64,000 nt of DNA. It comes from Scatolibacter rhodanostii (GTDB taxonomy: Bacteria; Bacillota; Clostridia; Oscillospirales; Acutalibacteraceae). Of the stretch, positions 7,542 to 15,480 are shown piece after piece; the first letter of the stretch is position 1, and every line of letters starts with the position of its first letter. A program made the position numbers and the translations under genes. Below the pieces are notes generated by a model. It saw only the letters and a list, made by a program, of their open reading frames with translations. It ran no database searches and had not been told where the DNA came from. The DNA lies in the NCBI RefSeq assembly GCF_900197595.1, contig NZ_FZLO01000001.1:124001-188000 (forward strand), read 5' to 3'.

Positions 7542-8561
7542 TTATGATTCTTTTGCGAGATACATGTTAAGACCATCGAGCAAAGAGGGAACCCATACGG
7601 AATAATGATCTTTGCCTTCATAGATTTTATCGGTTAAATGTAGGTCTTTATAATTTCTGTTTTGAACGGTTGTCAGGAAATTTTGGATTGGGGTTTGAAA
7701 TTCTGCATTGCCTTCATATTCCCCAACGGTCAAGTAAACGTTTGCTTTTAGCGTATCTGTTTTCTGCCAATATGCTTCTTCATAGTCAGGTATTGAAAGT
7801 CCACCTGTGCGAATTAAAAGCGTTGGACTTGCAAGGATATAATTTTTGAATACATCTTTGGTCAACTCATCGCTTTGAAATAGACTGTAAAGCATGAAAA
7901 ATCCACCGTAAGAAGCACCGCAAAAGGTTCTGTCCTGTTCATCAATCTTATAGGTACCTTCTACGTAAGGAATCACACCATTTATAATCATCTCAAGAAA
8001 ACGATGGGGTTCATTGATTAAATCACGCTCTCGAATCAAATCAAAATTATAATCATCGGGATAGCCAATGCCGACTAAGATAAATTCTTTGGTTTCATTG
8101 GATTGATAAAGACTTTTTATGGCAGCATAGTCTTCTCGGCGCCAATAACAATCTGTCAGATAGACGATAGGGTAGGTTGTGTTTTTGTCATAGGTGTCGG
8201 GCAGACAGATGTCAATGACAAAGGTATCATCAATATTGCTAGGGTATACAAATGTTTGCGACCAATCACCTTTTTGTTCAGTTTCGCCTATTTCTAACAG
8301 AACATCTTTTGTATCAGGCTGAGCGACATCTGACTGTGAATTTTCAGCAGATACTGGATTTATTTTTGATACAGATTCAGTTTTACTTGGTAAAAGGTTT
8401 TCCTCATGAGAGCACCCTGTAAATATACCCGCTATGCCTGCAGATAGACAAAACATAAGCACTAAATTGGCGGTTCTTTTCTGATTGTAATTTTTTCTAG
8501 ATTGCCAGAGAACAACGGATAACAAAACCAATATACCTAAATGAGCCAAGATGATTATCAT
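7542..8561 (-). CDS. Membrane-anchored Fes/IroE-like esterase (alpha/beta hydrolase)
   Basis: Putative esterase of the esterase D/Fes/IroE group, 339 residues. There are two hydrophobic segments (residues 3-19 and about 33-50, the latter ending in a lipobox-like FTGC), a Ser-rich linker, then the hydrolase domain with FVIDICLPDTYDKN, the nucleophile elbow GASYGG and a C-terminal catalytic His in GKDHYSVW. An AAGGAGG 7 nt before the ATG supports the long start, so both segments are probably made and the enzyme faces outward. It stands convergent to a chelate-uptake operon; hydrolysis of ester-type siderophores or another acylated substrate is plausible, but the specificity cannot be read from the sequence. 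Confidence 0.82.
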   Translation of the reverse strand: MIIILAHLGILVLLSVVLWQSRKNYNQKRTANLVLMFCLSAGIAGIFTGCSHEENLLPSKTESVSKINPVSAENSQSDVAQPDTKDVLLEIGETEQKGDWSQTFVYPSNIDDTFVIDICLPDTYDKNTTYPIVYLTDCYWRREDYAAIKSLYQSNETKEFILVGIGYPDDYNFDLIRERDLINEPHRFLEMIINGVIPYVEGTYKIDEQDRTFCGASYGGFFMLYSLFQSDELTKDVFKNYILASPTLLIRTGGLSIPDYEEAYWQKTDTLKANVYLTVGEYEGNAEFQTPIQNFLTTVQNRNYKDLHLTDKIYEGKDHYSVWVPSLLDGLNMYLAKES

Positions 8562-8661
8562 TGCAATCCCTCCTTATAGATACAATTGTAACGCTGTTTT
8601 TCTATTTAATTGGCAGAATTTCGTTGTTTTTCGCATGCGCTAATCAATTATTTTCAAATGA

Positions 8662-9624
8662 CTAAAGAGCACCAACAATTTTATGAGGAGCATATAGTTC
8701 TTCAAGATAAGAAATATCTGCCTCTGTCAGCTTTACATCAAAAGCGCCGGCAGCATCATCAAAATAGTTAGCTTTGGTTGCACCGATAATGGGGGAGGTC
8801 ACACCCTTTGCAAACTGCCAAGCAAGAGAAATTTGTGTCATACTGGCGTTGTATTTCTCTGCAAGTTCCTTTACACGGAGGACTATACCGTAATCAAGTT
8901 CTTGGGTGCTGTCATACTTACTGATAGCTGTTTTGTCAGTTTGACTGCGCTTTGTATCTGCTGTCCATTCAAGGCGGGCAAGTCTGCCTGCGGCAAGAGG
9001 ACTATAGGGGGTTAGAGAAACATTTTGCTGTTTACAGAGGGGAATCATTTCTCGTTCATCTTCTCGGTAAAGCAAATTATAATGATTCTGCATGGAGACA
9101 AAAGGTGTCCATCCGTTTTTCTCTGCGGCAATTTGCATATTGTGGAATTGGTATCCATACATGGCTGAAGCCCCTAGAGCTCGAACTTTTCCTGCTTTTA
9201 CAAGACTGTCTAAAGCCTCCATTGTTTCTTCGATGGGAGTATCATAGTCAAAGCGGTGAATGATATAAAGATCAACATAATCTGTGCCTAACCGCTGCAA
9301 TGAACCATCAATTTCATGCAGAATGGCTTTCTTAGAAAGCTTGCCTTCATTAAAATGTACCTTGGTGGCAATAACAACTTTATCACGGGATACATGATTG
9401 CGAAGAGCACGGCCAAGATATTCTTCGCTGGTGCCGGCTGAATAGATATTTGCTGTGTCAAAAAAGTTAATCCCTAAATCAAGAGCACGCTCAACAAGAG
9501 ACTCGCTTTGATATTGGTCTAATGTCCATGCGTGCATATTGCTGGCGGGGTCACCAAAGCTCATACATCCAACGCAGAGGCAAGAAACCTCGATATTAGT
9601 ATTGCCAAGTTTTGAATATTCCAT
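8662..9624 (-). CDS. Aldo/keto reductase
   Basis: NADPH-dependent oxidoreductase with the (beta/alpha)8 AKR fold, 320 residues, full length. Typical features are MEYSKLGNTNIEVSCLCVGCMSFGDP at the start, FFDTANIYSAGTSEEYLGRAL with the catalytic Asp/Tyr, IATKV with the catalytic Lys, the HRFD segment after DYVDLYII, and the cofactor-binding SPIIGATKANYFDDA near the end. It has an AAGGAG site. The gene lies behind an alcohol dehydrogenase in the same orientation and opposite an AdhR-like regulator, which suggests a shared job in aldehyde or ketone detoxification. Confidence 0.92.
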   Translation of the reverse strand: MEYSKLGNTNIEVSCLCVGCMSFGDPASNMHAWTLDQYQSESLVERALDLGINFFDTANIYSAGTSEEYLGRALRNHVSRDKVVIATKVHFNEGKLSKKAILHEIDGSLQRLGTDYVDLYIIHRFDYDTPIEETMEALDSLVKAGKVRALGASAMYGYQFHNMQIAAEKNGWTPFVSMQNHYNLLYREDEREMIPLCKQQNVSLTPYSPLAAGRLARLEWTADTKRSQTDKTAISKYDSTQELDYGIVLRVKELAEKYNASMTQISLAWQFAKGVTSPIIGATKANYFDDAAGAFDVKLTEADISYLEELYAPHKIVGAL

Positions 9625-9727
9625 TTTATTACTCCTTAAGTATAAATTTATTCATGGTTAAGATTATAGTGTAATTTTGATTATGATTTAGCAAGAAATG
9701 AGAGAAGGATAAATTTAAAACGTGTCT

Positions 9728-10897
9728 TTACAGGCACATATGAAAGATATTTTCGACATCTTTCGGCGTTAGTGTTGTAAAGCCCTCTAGTGAGCCACCA
9801 CCGCAAGCTTTTTCGGCCATGACCTTAAAATTTGTATCATCAATACCAATTTCAGTGAGGGTGCTACTTAAACCCAGCGTTTTGAAGAAGAAATTACTGA
9901 GGCAAGAGATAGCTTGTTTGGCTCCGTCTATGTTTGAAAGCGAAGAATCGACATCAAATATGTTGACTCCAAATTTTTTAAATTGGGGAGCAGTCGATTC
10001 ATCTAAGATATATTCCATCCAGCGAGGTGTGAGAATTGCAAGTCCAAGTCCATGAGTGATGTCATAGAAAGCAGACAGCTCATGCTCCATAGCATGGCAC
10101 GTGGCAGCTTGAAAACTACCGGTACTTAAAAAATCATTTAGTGCCCAAGAAGAAGCCCACATAAGGTTGGCGCGTGCCTCATAGTTTTCGGGTTCTTTTA
10201 TCGCAATGGGAGCATAGTGAACGACAGTTTTGATTACGTCTTCCATGATACGATCAATCATATCCATTTTTGGTGAAGCGGTGAAATAGAAAAGATCAAA
10301 TATATGAGACAAAATATCGGCACTGCCGCTAGCTGTTTGAAAGGCATTGACCGAATAAGTAACAGTAGGATCAAGAAAAGATACTTTTGGTTGAAGCAGT
10401 GGATGCATCAAACCATACTTTTCATTGGTGTCCATATTGCTGATAACACCGCCAGCATCCATTTCTGAGCCAGTGGCAGATAACGTTAACACGGAGAGCA
10501 GAGGAAGTGCATGGGTTACCGGAGCTTTATAGGTTACCAAATCCCAACTGTCACCGTCATAAAATGCCGCCGCCGCAATGGCTTTTGTACAATCAATCGT
10601 TGAACCGCCACCTACGGCAAGCAGTACATCAATCTTTTCTTTTTTACAAATTTCGGCACCTTTGTTAACAGTGGTATGACGTGGGTTGGGTTCAATGCCG
10701 GATAATTCAAAAATTGTTAGCCCAGCTGCTTTTAATTGTTCTACTATTTTGTCATAAAGTCCAATTTTTTTGATAGAACCGCCGCCATAGGTTAATAGCA
10801 CACGCGAACCATATTGTTTTAGCTCTTCTCCTAAGTGATTTAACTGATTTTCACCAAAATATATCTTGGTAGTGTTTTGAAAAACAAAATTATACAT
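9728..10897 (-). CDS. Iron-containing (type III) alcohol dehydrogenase, BDH/YqhD-like
   Basis: NAD(P)H-dependent alcohol/aldehyde oxidoreductase, 389 residues. The N-terminal Rossmann-like part has the GGGS motifs of this family (TYGGGSIKKIG and LLAVGGGSTIDCTKAIA); the metal-binding part shows LSHIFDLFYFT and CHAMEHELSAFYDITHGLGLAI, containing Asp/His ligands of the iron-ADH signature. A start 21 bp further upstream exists, but the sequence there contains the AAGGAG itself, so the ATG at 10897 with 8-nt spacing is preferred. Its promoter has the 19-bp spacer of MerR-controlled promoters and faces an AdhR-like regulator. Closest to butanol dehydrogenase/YqhD types that reduce reactive aldehydes. 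Confidence 0.92.
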   Translation of the reverse strand: MYNFVFQNTTKIYFGENQLNHLGEELKQYGSRVLLTYGGGSIKKIGLYDKIVEQLKAAGLTIFELSGIEPNPRHTTVNKGAEICKKEKIDVLLAVGGGSTIDCTKAIAAAAFYDGDSWDLVTYKAPVTHALPLLSVLTLSATGSEMDAGGVISNMDTNEKYGLMHPLLQPKVSFLDPTVTYSVNAFQTASGSADILSHIFDLFYFTASPKMDMIDRIMEDVIKTVVHYAPIAIKEPENYEARANLMWASSWALNDFLSTGSFQAATCHAMEHELSAFYDITHGLGLAILTPRWMEYILDESTAPQFKKFGVNIFDVDSSLSNIDGAKQAISCLSNFFFKTLGLSSTLTEIGIDDTNFKVMAEKACGGGSLEGFTTLTPKDVENIFHMCL

Positions 10898-11051
10898 TTG
10901 GTTTTCTCCTTTTTTCATAATAGATTACTATAAGATTCGTATTGCTCAATAAAACAGAAGTCACTAAAAATCTTTGTTTCATCTCCTCTCAATTTTTTGT
11001 TCATTTTCTATATTTTTCACTTTTCAACTGGCTTTTAAATTTGATATAATC

Positions 11052-11082
11052 AATATAACAGATAGAGTTAACTCCAAGTCAA
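11052..11082 (-). promoter_or_regulatory. MerR-type promoter (19-bp spacer) for the alcohol dehydrogenase
   Basis: On the minus strand TTGACT (11077-11082) and TATATT (11052-11057) are 19 bp apart. The spacer contains the palindrome GAGTTAACTC. Over-long spacers with a central dyad are the hallmark of promoters that MerR-family activators untwist. Confidence 0.8.
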
Positions 11083-11132
11083 GACGAAATTGAAAAAAAT
11101 TGATTAAATTTTTTCAATTAGTAAAAATACAC

Positions 11133-11163
11133 TTGACTTAGAGCCAACTCCAGCGTGTATGAT
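11133..11163 (+). promoter_or_regulatory. MerR-type promoter (19-bp spacer) for the MerR regulator gene
   Basis: TTGACT (11133-11138) and TATGAT (11158-11163) are separated by exactly 19 bp, with the dyad GAGCCAACTC in the spacer. It is a degenerate copy of the divergent promoter's element, so the regulator probably controls its own gene too. Together these two sites account for most of the 312-bp divergent gap. Confidence 0.78.
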
Positions 11164-11209
11164 AAAACAAAGAAAGTGGATTATACAAAGCAGTAGGAGG
11201 TAATAAAGA

Positions 11210-11605
11210 ATGACAATAACTGAAGTGGCAACAAAATTTAACTTGACCCCTGACACACTGCGCTATTATGAACGAATTGGACTTATCCCAAGGGTAGGAC
11301 GTACATCGGGAGGCATACGAAACTATCAGGAGGACGATTGCCAGTGGATTGAGTTTATTAAATGCATGCGCTTAGCGGGGCTCCCCGTAGAAATACTGAT
11401 TGAATATGTACATTTATTTCAGCAGGGAGAAGAAACGTTTGGCACACGTAAAGTTCTCTTAATTGAGCAACGTAATGCGTTGATAGTAAGAATAGAAGAA
11501 ATGCAGAAAACGCTTGAGCGCCTAAACATGAAAATTGAACGATATGAGCAGACGATAGCTCCCATTGAAAATGAACTAAAAAACCGTATAACAGTAAAAG
11601 AATAA
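11210..11605 (+). CDS. MerR-family regulator, AdhR-like
   Basis: DNA-binding activator of 131 residues: winged helix at 1-70 (ITEVATKFNLTPDTLRYYERIGLIP) and a dimerising coiled coil at about 78-120. Cys52 (FIKCMRLAG) falls at the position of the single conserved Cys of B. subtilis AdhR/NmlR-type regulators, which respond to aldehydes and related electrophiles. GTAGGAGG precedes the ATG. Two matching MerR-type promoters lie immediately upstream, one for itself and one for the divergent dehydrogenase, so an aldehyde-triggered switch is the most economical model. The inducer remains an inference. Confidence 0.9.
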   Translation: MTITEVATKFNLTPDTLRYYERIGLIPRVGRTSGGIRNYQEDDCQWIEFIKCMRLAGLPVEILIEYVHLFQQGEETFGTRKVLLIEQRNALIVRIEEMQKTLERLNMKIERYEQTIAPIENELKNRITVKE

Positions 11606-11653
11606 AAAAGCTGAGTTTCTAGTCATTAATCTTGACGGAAACTCAACTTTTTA
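11606..11653 (+). terminator. Rho-independent terminator after the MerR gene
   Basis: AAAAGCTGAGTTTC pairs with GAAACTCAACTTTT (one G-T pair) around a loop of about 18 nt and ends in a T-run. Confidence 0.75.
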
Positions 11654-11748
11654 TTTTGGAGGATATAAATGTAATACAGAGAATTAAATAACAATTTAGC
11701 TGCGAGATCGCTAAAAAAGATATCGTCGAAACAAGTTGGCAGAAACAA

Positions 11749-12333
11749 TTAGTGCTCCTGTAATTCTTTCCATTTAAATTCAAGATGAGGGGGAGAATAT
11801 GCTTCCATTTGCTTTAATAAAGCAGAAGGGCTGCTGTCAACCAAAAGTAGCTTAGCATTAGATTCATTCATAAAACCTTCTTGAATTGCCTTTTGTATCA
11901 TGTCAAGGAGAGGGTCAAAAAAATGAGCAATGTTTAAAATACCAATTGGTTTGCTATGGATTTTTAATTGCGACCAACTCAGCGTTTCTAATAACTCCTC
12001 ATAGGTTCCTACGCCTCCGGGCAATGCGATGAAGCCATCTGACAAATCGGCCATCTTTTTCTTTCTTTCGTGCATGTCTGCTACTTCAATAAACTGCGTG
12101 AGGTTTTCATTTACAATGTTTTTTGGGAAAAGTCCTTTGGGCATTACACCAATGGCTTTTCCATTATGTTTAAGCACTTGGTTAGATAATTCTCCCATTA
12201 AACCCACTTTAGACCCGCCATAAACAAGCTCAATTTCGTTTTGTGCTAATATTTCACCAAGTTGCAAGGCGGTTTTTTTATATTCTGGATTATTACCAAA
12301 GTTTGATCCTGAATAGACACATATACGATTCAT
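11749..12333 (-). CDS. LOG-family protein (cytokinin-type nucleoside monophosphate phosphoribohydrolase)
   Basis: TIGR00730/LOG family, 194 residues. The Rossmann-like start ICVYSGSNFGNNPEY, VYGGSKVGLMGELSN and the catalytic/binding motif PGGVGTYEELLE are all present. Family members release a base from nucleoside 5'-monophosphates; older labels as lysine decarboxylase are not supported by this motif. An AAGGAG site precedes the ATG. It is divergent from a LysR-type gene across about 146 bp, which might regulate it. The physiological substrate in bacteria is mostly unknown. Confidence 0.9.
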   Translation of the reverse strand: MNRICVYSGSNFGNNPEYKKTALQLGEILAQNEIELVYGGSKVGLMGELSNQVLKHNGKAIGVMPKGLFPKNIVNENLTQFIEVADMHERKKKMADLSDGFIALPGGVGTYEELLETLSWSQLKIHSKPIGILNIAHFFDPLLDMIQKAIQEGFMNESNAKLLLVDSSPSALLKQMEAYSPPHLEFKWKELQEH

Positions 12334-12479
12334 TATTTTTCTCCTTAATAGTAAAAAATGGATAGATAGAGGTTATTTCAAAAAAAATGTATTGAAACTT
12401 CTGTTGACGAGATTAGTTCCTTACTATTATAATAAAATAAAACATATAAGTAAAATAGCATATTGATATAGGAGATATA

Positions 12480-13379
12480 TTGAAAAATTATATGAGTATT
12501 AATTTTGAGTTATATAAAGTTTTTTATACTACCGCAACACTGGGAAGTTTTTCTAAAGCTGCAAAACAGCTTTATACATCGCAACCTGCAATTAGTCAGG
12601 CCATTAAGCAACTTGAAAACCAGTTAGGAGGACTTTTGTTTCAAAGAAACGCAAGAGGTGTTTCTTTAACGGCAGAGGGAAAAGTTCTGTATCAATATAT
12701 TGAACAAGGCTATAGCTTGATAAAAGCAGGAGAAAACAGATTTTTTCAATTAAAAGAGATGACATCTGGTGAGTTAAGACTAGCAGTTTGTAGTTCTGTC
12801 TGTAAATATGACTTGTTAGATGATATTACAGAATATAACCGCAGATATCCTGCCATTCATTTGTCAATACAAGATGAGTCAAGCACCAAGATTTCTCAGC
12901 TATTGGAAAAAGGAGAAATCGACATAGGGATCATCAATCCACATCATATTCAAAGTGATGATTTTGTTGTAGTTAAAACACTAAAAATGCAAGATTACTT
13001 TGTTGTTGGCCAACAATACAAACATTTATGTCAAAATACGATTTCGATTCATTCGTTGGTAGACAACTACCCCTTAATTATGCTGCAAAAAGGTGGTAGC
13101 ACTCGATTTTTTATGGAGGACTATTTTTTATCTCATGGTATTACAATCAGCCCACAAATTGAATTAAGCAATTTAGATTTAATCGTAGAATTTGCGATTA
13201 AAGGGCTGGGCATTGGTTGTGTCATGAAAGAACATGTGCAAGAAGAGTTGAAGAAAGGTGATTTATTCATGCTCAACGTGCAAGAGGTGATACCTAATCG
13301 CAGTTTACATGTCGTCATCAAAAAAGACATGCCACTCTCTACAGCGACGAAGAGGTTCATAGAGCTAATGATAGGGTAA
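12480..13379 (+). CDS. LysR-family transcriptional regulator
   Basis: Full-length LTTR, 299 residues: an N-terminal winged HTH (FYTTATLGSFSKAAKQLYTSQPAISQAIKQLE, residues 15-46) and a periplasmic-binding-like effector domain from about residue 95, with the closing GLGIGCVMKEHV segment. A TTG start at 12480 lies 5 nt from AGGAG; the next ATG (12492) would be 17 nt away, so TTG is preferred. It is divergent from the LOG-family gene and followed by a terminator, so it appears to be a single-gene unit. The effector is not known. Confidence 0.9.
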   Translation: MKNYMSINFELYKVFYTTATLGSFSKAAKQLYTSQPAISQAIKQLENQLGGLLFQRNARGVSLTAEGKVLYQYIEQGYSLIKAGENRFFQLKEMTSGELRLAVCSSVCKYDLLDDITEYNRRYPAIHLSIQDESSTKISQLLEKGEIDIGIINPHHIQSDDFVVVKTLKMQDYFVVGQQYKHLCQNTISIHSLVDNYPLIMLQKGGSTRFFMEDYFLSHGITISPQIELSNLDLIVEFAIKGLGIGCVMKEHVQEELKKGDLFMLNVQEVIPNRSLHVVIKKDMPLSTATKRFIELMIG

Positions 13380-13451
13380 ACGCTCTTGTCGAATAATTTG
13401 AAAATCGTAATGGAAAAGAAGATTTACGCATACTGATGTTGTAGCGATGAA

Positions 13452-13505
13452 TAGCGAAGGCACTGAAGACTTTAAAAATAAGTTTTCGGTGCCTTCGCTA
13501 TTTTC
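13452..13505 (+). terminator. Terminator after the LysR gene
   Basis: TAGCGAAGGCACTGAA and TTCGGTGCCTTCGCTA form a 16-bp stem with one G-T pair, followed by TTTT. The rest of the 269-bp gap to rfbF holds no other clear element. Confidence 0.8.
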
Positions 13506-13648
13506 AAAGAGATTTTGTCTGTTTTTATCTTCTAAGAGTATGTGGATATTTATGGCAGCACTGCGCTTTATTTTCTTCACAATAAGCATAGACGATGAAT
13601 AGGATAAAGCAAGTAGGTTTCTATAGTTAATATGGAGGTGCGTAATAC

Positions 13649-14425
13649 ATGAAAGTAGTTTTGCTGGCCGGTGGTTTAGGAACTCGAATTGCTGCAGATT
13701 CTCATTTGAAACCAAAACCAATGATTGAGATTGGGGGTAGACCAATCTTATGGCATATTATGAAAAACTATGCGGCACAGGGGTTTAATGAGTTCATTAT
13801 TTGTTGTGGCTATCGCAGTGAGGTAATTAAGCGATATTTCGCTGATTATTTCCTTTATCACAGCGATATGACGTTTGATTATCGCAACGGCAATACAATC
13901 GAGATTCACCATAATGCGGCAGAACCTTGGCAAGTAACCGTAGTGGATACCGGGTTAAATACCATGACAGGTGGACGAATTAAACGCATTCAGCCTTATA
14001 TCGGGAATAACCCGTTTATGCTGACGTATGGAGATGGTGTATCTAACGTCGATTTAAATAAGCTGTTGCAGTTTCACCAAACTTGCGGTACAGCAGCGAC
14101 CATCACCGTTGTGCAGCCAGAAGGTCGTTTCGGCGTAGCAGATATTGAGGATAACCATATCACATCTTTCCGTGAGAAATCTGGGTTAGATGTGGGGTGG
14201 ATTAATGGTGGGTTTATGGTGCTAGAACCTGAAGTATTTGATTATATTGAGGGTGATAATACCGTATTTGAACAAAGCCCGTTAGAAAAACTGGCTCAAA
14301 ATCATAAATTAAGTGCATTTCGGCATATAGATTATTGGCAGTGTATGGATACGCAACGAGATAGAATGCTGCTAGAAAAATTATGGGAAAAAGGAGATGC
14401 ACCTTGGAAAATCTGGAACAAGTAG
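13649..14425 (+). CDS. rfbF: Glucose-1-phosphate cytidylyltransferase
   Basis: First step of CDP-hexose synthesis: CTP + glucose 1-phosphate to CDP-glucose. At 258 residues it is family length. It has the nucleotide-binding start VVLLAGGLGTRIAADSHLKPKPM, PILWHIMKNY, and TYGDGVSNVDL with the metal-binding Asp. GGAGGTG lies upstream. The gene opens a co-directional run of six genes; the next start is inside its 3' end (22-bp overlap), so CDP-glucose is passed to the following dehydratase. Confidence 0.95.
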   Translation: MKVVLLAGGLGTRIAADSHLKPKPMIEIGGRPILWHIMKNYAAQGFNEFIICCGYRSEVIKRYFADYFLYHSDMTFDYRNGNTIEIHHNAAEPWQVTVVDTGLNTMTGGRIKRIQPYIGNNPFMLTYGDGVSNVDLNKLLQFHQTCGTAATITVVQPEGRFGVADIEDNHITSFREKSGLDVGWINGGFMVLEPEVFDYIEGDNTVFEQSPLEKLAQNHKLSAFRHIDYWQCMDTQRDRMLLEKLWEKGDAPWKIWNK

Positions 14426-15480
14426 ATTTTTACCGAAATAAGCGTGTCTTTGTAACAGGCCATACTGGATTTAAGGGATCTTGGTTGTGTCAAATATTAT
14501 TGGAGTTGGGCGCAGAAGTATATGGCTACGCGTTAGACCCTGAAAAAAATAGTTTATATCAGTTGAGCAGGTTAGGCGATTCAGTTCGGTCAACGATTGC
14601 GGATATTCGAGATATTTCATCGTTACAAGATGCTTTTCATCAGGCACGCCCAGATGTGGTTTTTCATTTGGCAGCGCAACCGTTGGTGCAACAGGGATTC
14701 CTTGACCCGGTTTTGACCTATGACACCAATGTGATGGGAACCGTTCATTTGCTAGACTGCGTGCGACATAACGACTCTGTAGGCTCGGTTGTAAATATCA
14801 CAACAGACAAAGTATACCGAAATGAAGAGTGGGTTTGGGGTTATCGAGAAACAGATGCACTGGGAGGACACGATCCATATTCAAGCAGTAAATCTTGTTC
14901 AGAATTGGTTACCCAATGCTATCAAGACTCTTTTTTTTCACAATCTCATACCGGTATTTCATCTATGCGAGCAGGAAATGTAATTGGCGGTGGCGATTTT
15001 GCGGCCAATCGAATTATTCCTGATTGTATTCGCGCTGCTTTAGAAAAGCAACCAGTATTTTTGCGCAATCCATCTGCAACAAGACCTTATCAGCATGTAT
15101 TAGAGCCTTTATTCGCTTATTTGTTAGTGGCAGAGCAGCAGTATTGCAATCCAAAAATGTCAGGCAGCTACAATGTTGGGCCAGCAAAAGAAGATTGCAT
15201 TAATAATTTAGAATTGGTGCGGCTATTTTGTGAAAGCTGGGGTGAGGATATGAGCTGGAAAATATCTTCAAATGCGGAGTTTTTTCCAGAGGCCAACCTG
15301 CTCCAGTTAGATTGTTCAAAAATGGCTGGTACATTTGACTGGAAACCACATTGGAACGTTAAACAAGCGGTCGAAAAAACGGTGGAATGGACAAAAGGAT
15401 ATCACAACGGTGAAGATGTTAGGCAATTGATGAAAAAGCAAATGGATGAGTATAGAGCAGGAGGGAATGTCAGTGTTTGA
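14404..15480 (+). CDS. rfbG: CDP-glucose 4,6-dehydratase
   Basis: Extended SDR enzyme (358 residues) converting CDP-glucose to CDP-4-dehydro-6-deoxyglucose. The sequence shows the NAD-binding VFVTGHTGFKGSWL, AAQPLVQQG, and the Ser/Thr-Tyr-Lys catalytic set in ITTDKVYRN and DPYSSSKSCSE. The ATG seven codons upstream overlaps the AAAGGAG itself, so TTG 14404 with 7-nt spacing is taken as start. It overlaps rfbF upstream and the start of rfbH downstream, as usual for this pathway's operons. Confidence 0.94.
   Translation: MENLEQVDFYRNKRVFVTGHTGFKGSWLCQILLELGAEVYGYALDPEKNSLYQLSRLGDSVRSTIADIRDISSLQDAFHQARPDVVFHLAAQPLVQQGFLDPVLTYDTNVMGTVHLLDCVRHNDSVGSVVNITTDKVYRNEEWVWGYRETDALGGHDPYSSSKSCSELVTQCYQDSFFSQSHTGISSMRAGNVIGGGDFAANRIIPDCIRAALEKQPVFLRNPSATRPYQHVLEPLFAYLLVAEQQYCNPKMSGSYNVGPAKEDCINNLELVRLFCESWGEDMSWKISSNAEFFPEANLLQLDCSKMAGTFDWKPHWNVKQAVEKTVEWTKGYHNGEDVRQLMKKQMDEYRAGGNVSV

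Noticed and set aside
11749-12333. Lysine decarboxylase
   Set aside because: The PGGVGTYEE motif marks the LOG phosphoribohydrolase family; the decarboxylase label is a historical misannotation.
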